A DNA stretch of 6,647 nt. Source: Acetofilamentum sp. (lineage in GTDB: Bacteria; Bacteroidota; Bacteroidia; Bacteroidales; JAADGE01). The stretch lies in contig DYOJ01000131.1 in assembly GCA_020720705.1 (NCBI GenBank), positions 1 to 6,647 of the forward strand, read 5' to 3'. The notes under the pieces are model-generated. The model was not told the origin of the DNA. It saw only the letters and a program-made list of their open reading frames with translations, and ran no database searches. Below, piece after piece: positions 6,520 to 6,647 of the stretch (within the stretch, counting starts at the first letter, position 1; every line of letters starts with the position of its first letter). Both the position numbers and the translations under genes were made by a program.

Positions 6520-6647
6520 GAGCTGAAACTACACAACCGAGTATCACTTTGAAATGTGTTTTTTTGTATTAAAAAAATACCGAACTTTTGTGAAATGAAA
6601 ACTCATTTGTAAGATGAAGGTTTTGATTTTCAATAAATGTTGCTACT
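6520..6647. other. Right-edge segment without a supported gene
   Basis: The last 128 bases are AT-rich and contain no complete open frame of interest. An ATG at 6614 on the plus strand starts a frame (MKVLIFNKCCY) that is open to the window edge and could be the beginning of the next gene, but eleven codons are too few to support a call and there is no convincing ribosome binding site. A short inverted repeat, GTATT and AATAC around five A, lies near 6566-6580. Confidence 0.4.

Noticed and set aside
6614..6647. Possible start of a further gene at the right edge
   Set aside because: Only eleven codons are visible, with no ribosome binding site or family signature to support a call.

Overview
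The window looks like a chromosomal segment from a member of the Bacteroidota. It is moderately AT-rich. It carries an S46 dipeptidyl peptidase with a signal peptide and a 7TM-HD phosphodiesterase of the PgpH type. Start codons lack strong Shine-Dalgarno sequences, and two places match the Bacteroidota -7 promoter element TAnnTTTG. No genus can be assigned from the sequence alone.

Layout. (1) Positions 1-1281, minus strand: a DNA methyltransferase of the beta class with an N-terminal HEAT-like repeat domain. It begins at 1281 and runs off the left edge, so the C-terminus and any partner gene are not visible. Its base composition and arginine codons differ from the rest of the window, which suggests separate acquisition. 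(2) 1282-1408: a short spacer with a likely -7 element for the methyltransferase. (3) 1409-3451, minus: a complete 7TM-HD protein, predicted to be a cyclic di-AMP phosphodiesterase. (4) 3460-3535: two adjacent five-copy heptanucleotide arrays lying between this gene and the next. (5) 3538-4002, minus: a small two-helix membrane protein of unknown function with a possible PH-like C-terminal domain, probably co-transcribed with the phosphodiesterase. (6) 4003-4193: a very AT-rich divergent intergenic region. (7) 4194-6356, plus: a complete S46 serine peptidase of the DPP7/DPP11 family, with glycine at the position that is arginine in DPP11. (8) 6357-6647: a degenerate heptamer tract, an AT-rich inverted repeat, a strong rho-independent terminator (6486-6519) and about 130 bases with no convincing gene.

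The genes do not form one obvious pathway. The phosphodiesterase and the small membrane protein look like a housekeeping envelope/second-messenger pair. The peptidase is a periplasmic nutrient-peptide enzyme with its own promoter region and terminator. The methyltransferase is the accessory element. No transposase, tRNA, rRNA or CRISPR array was seen, and nothing visible amounts to a complete new system. The most unusual items are the HEAT-methyltransferase fusion and the paired heptamer arrays that mislead the start call of the phosphodiesterase.
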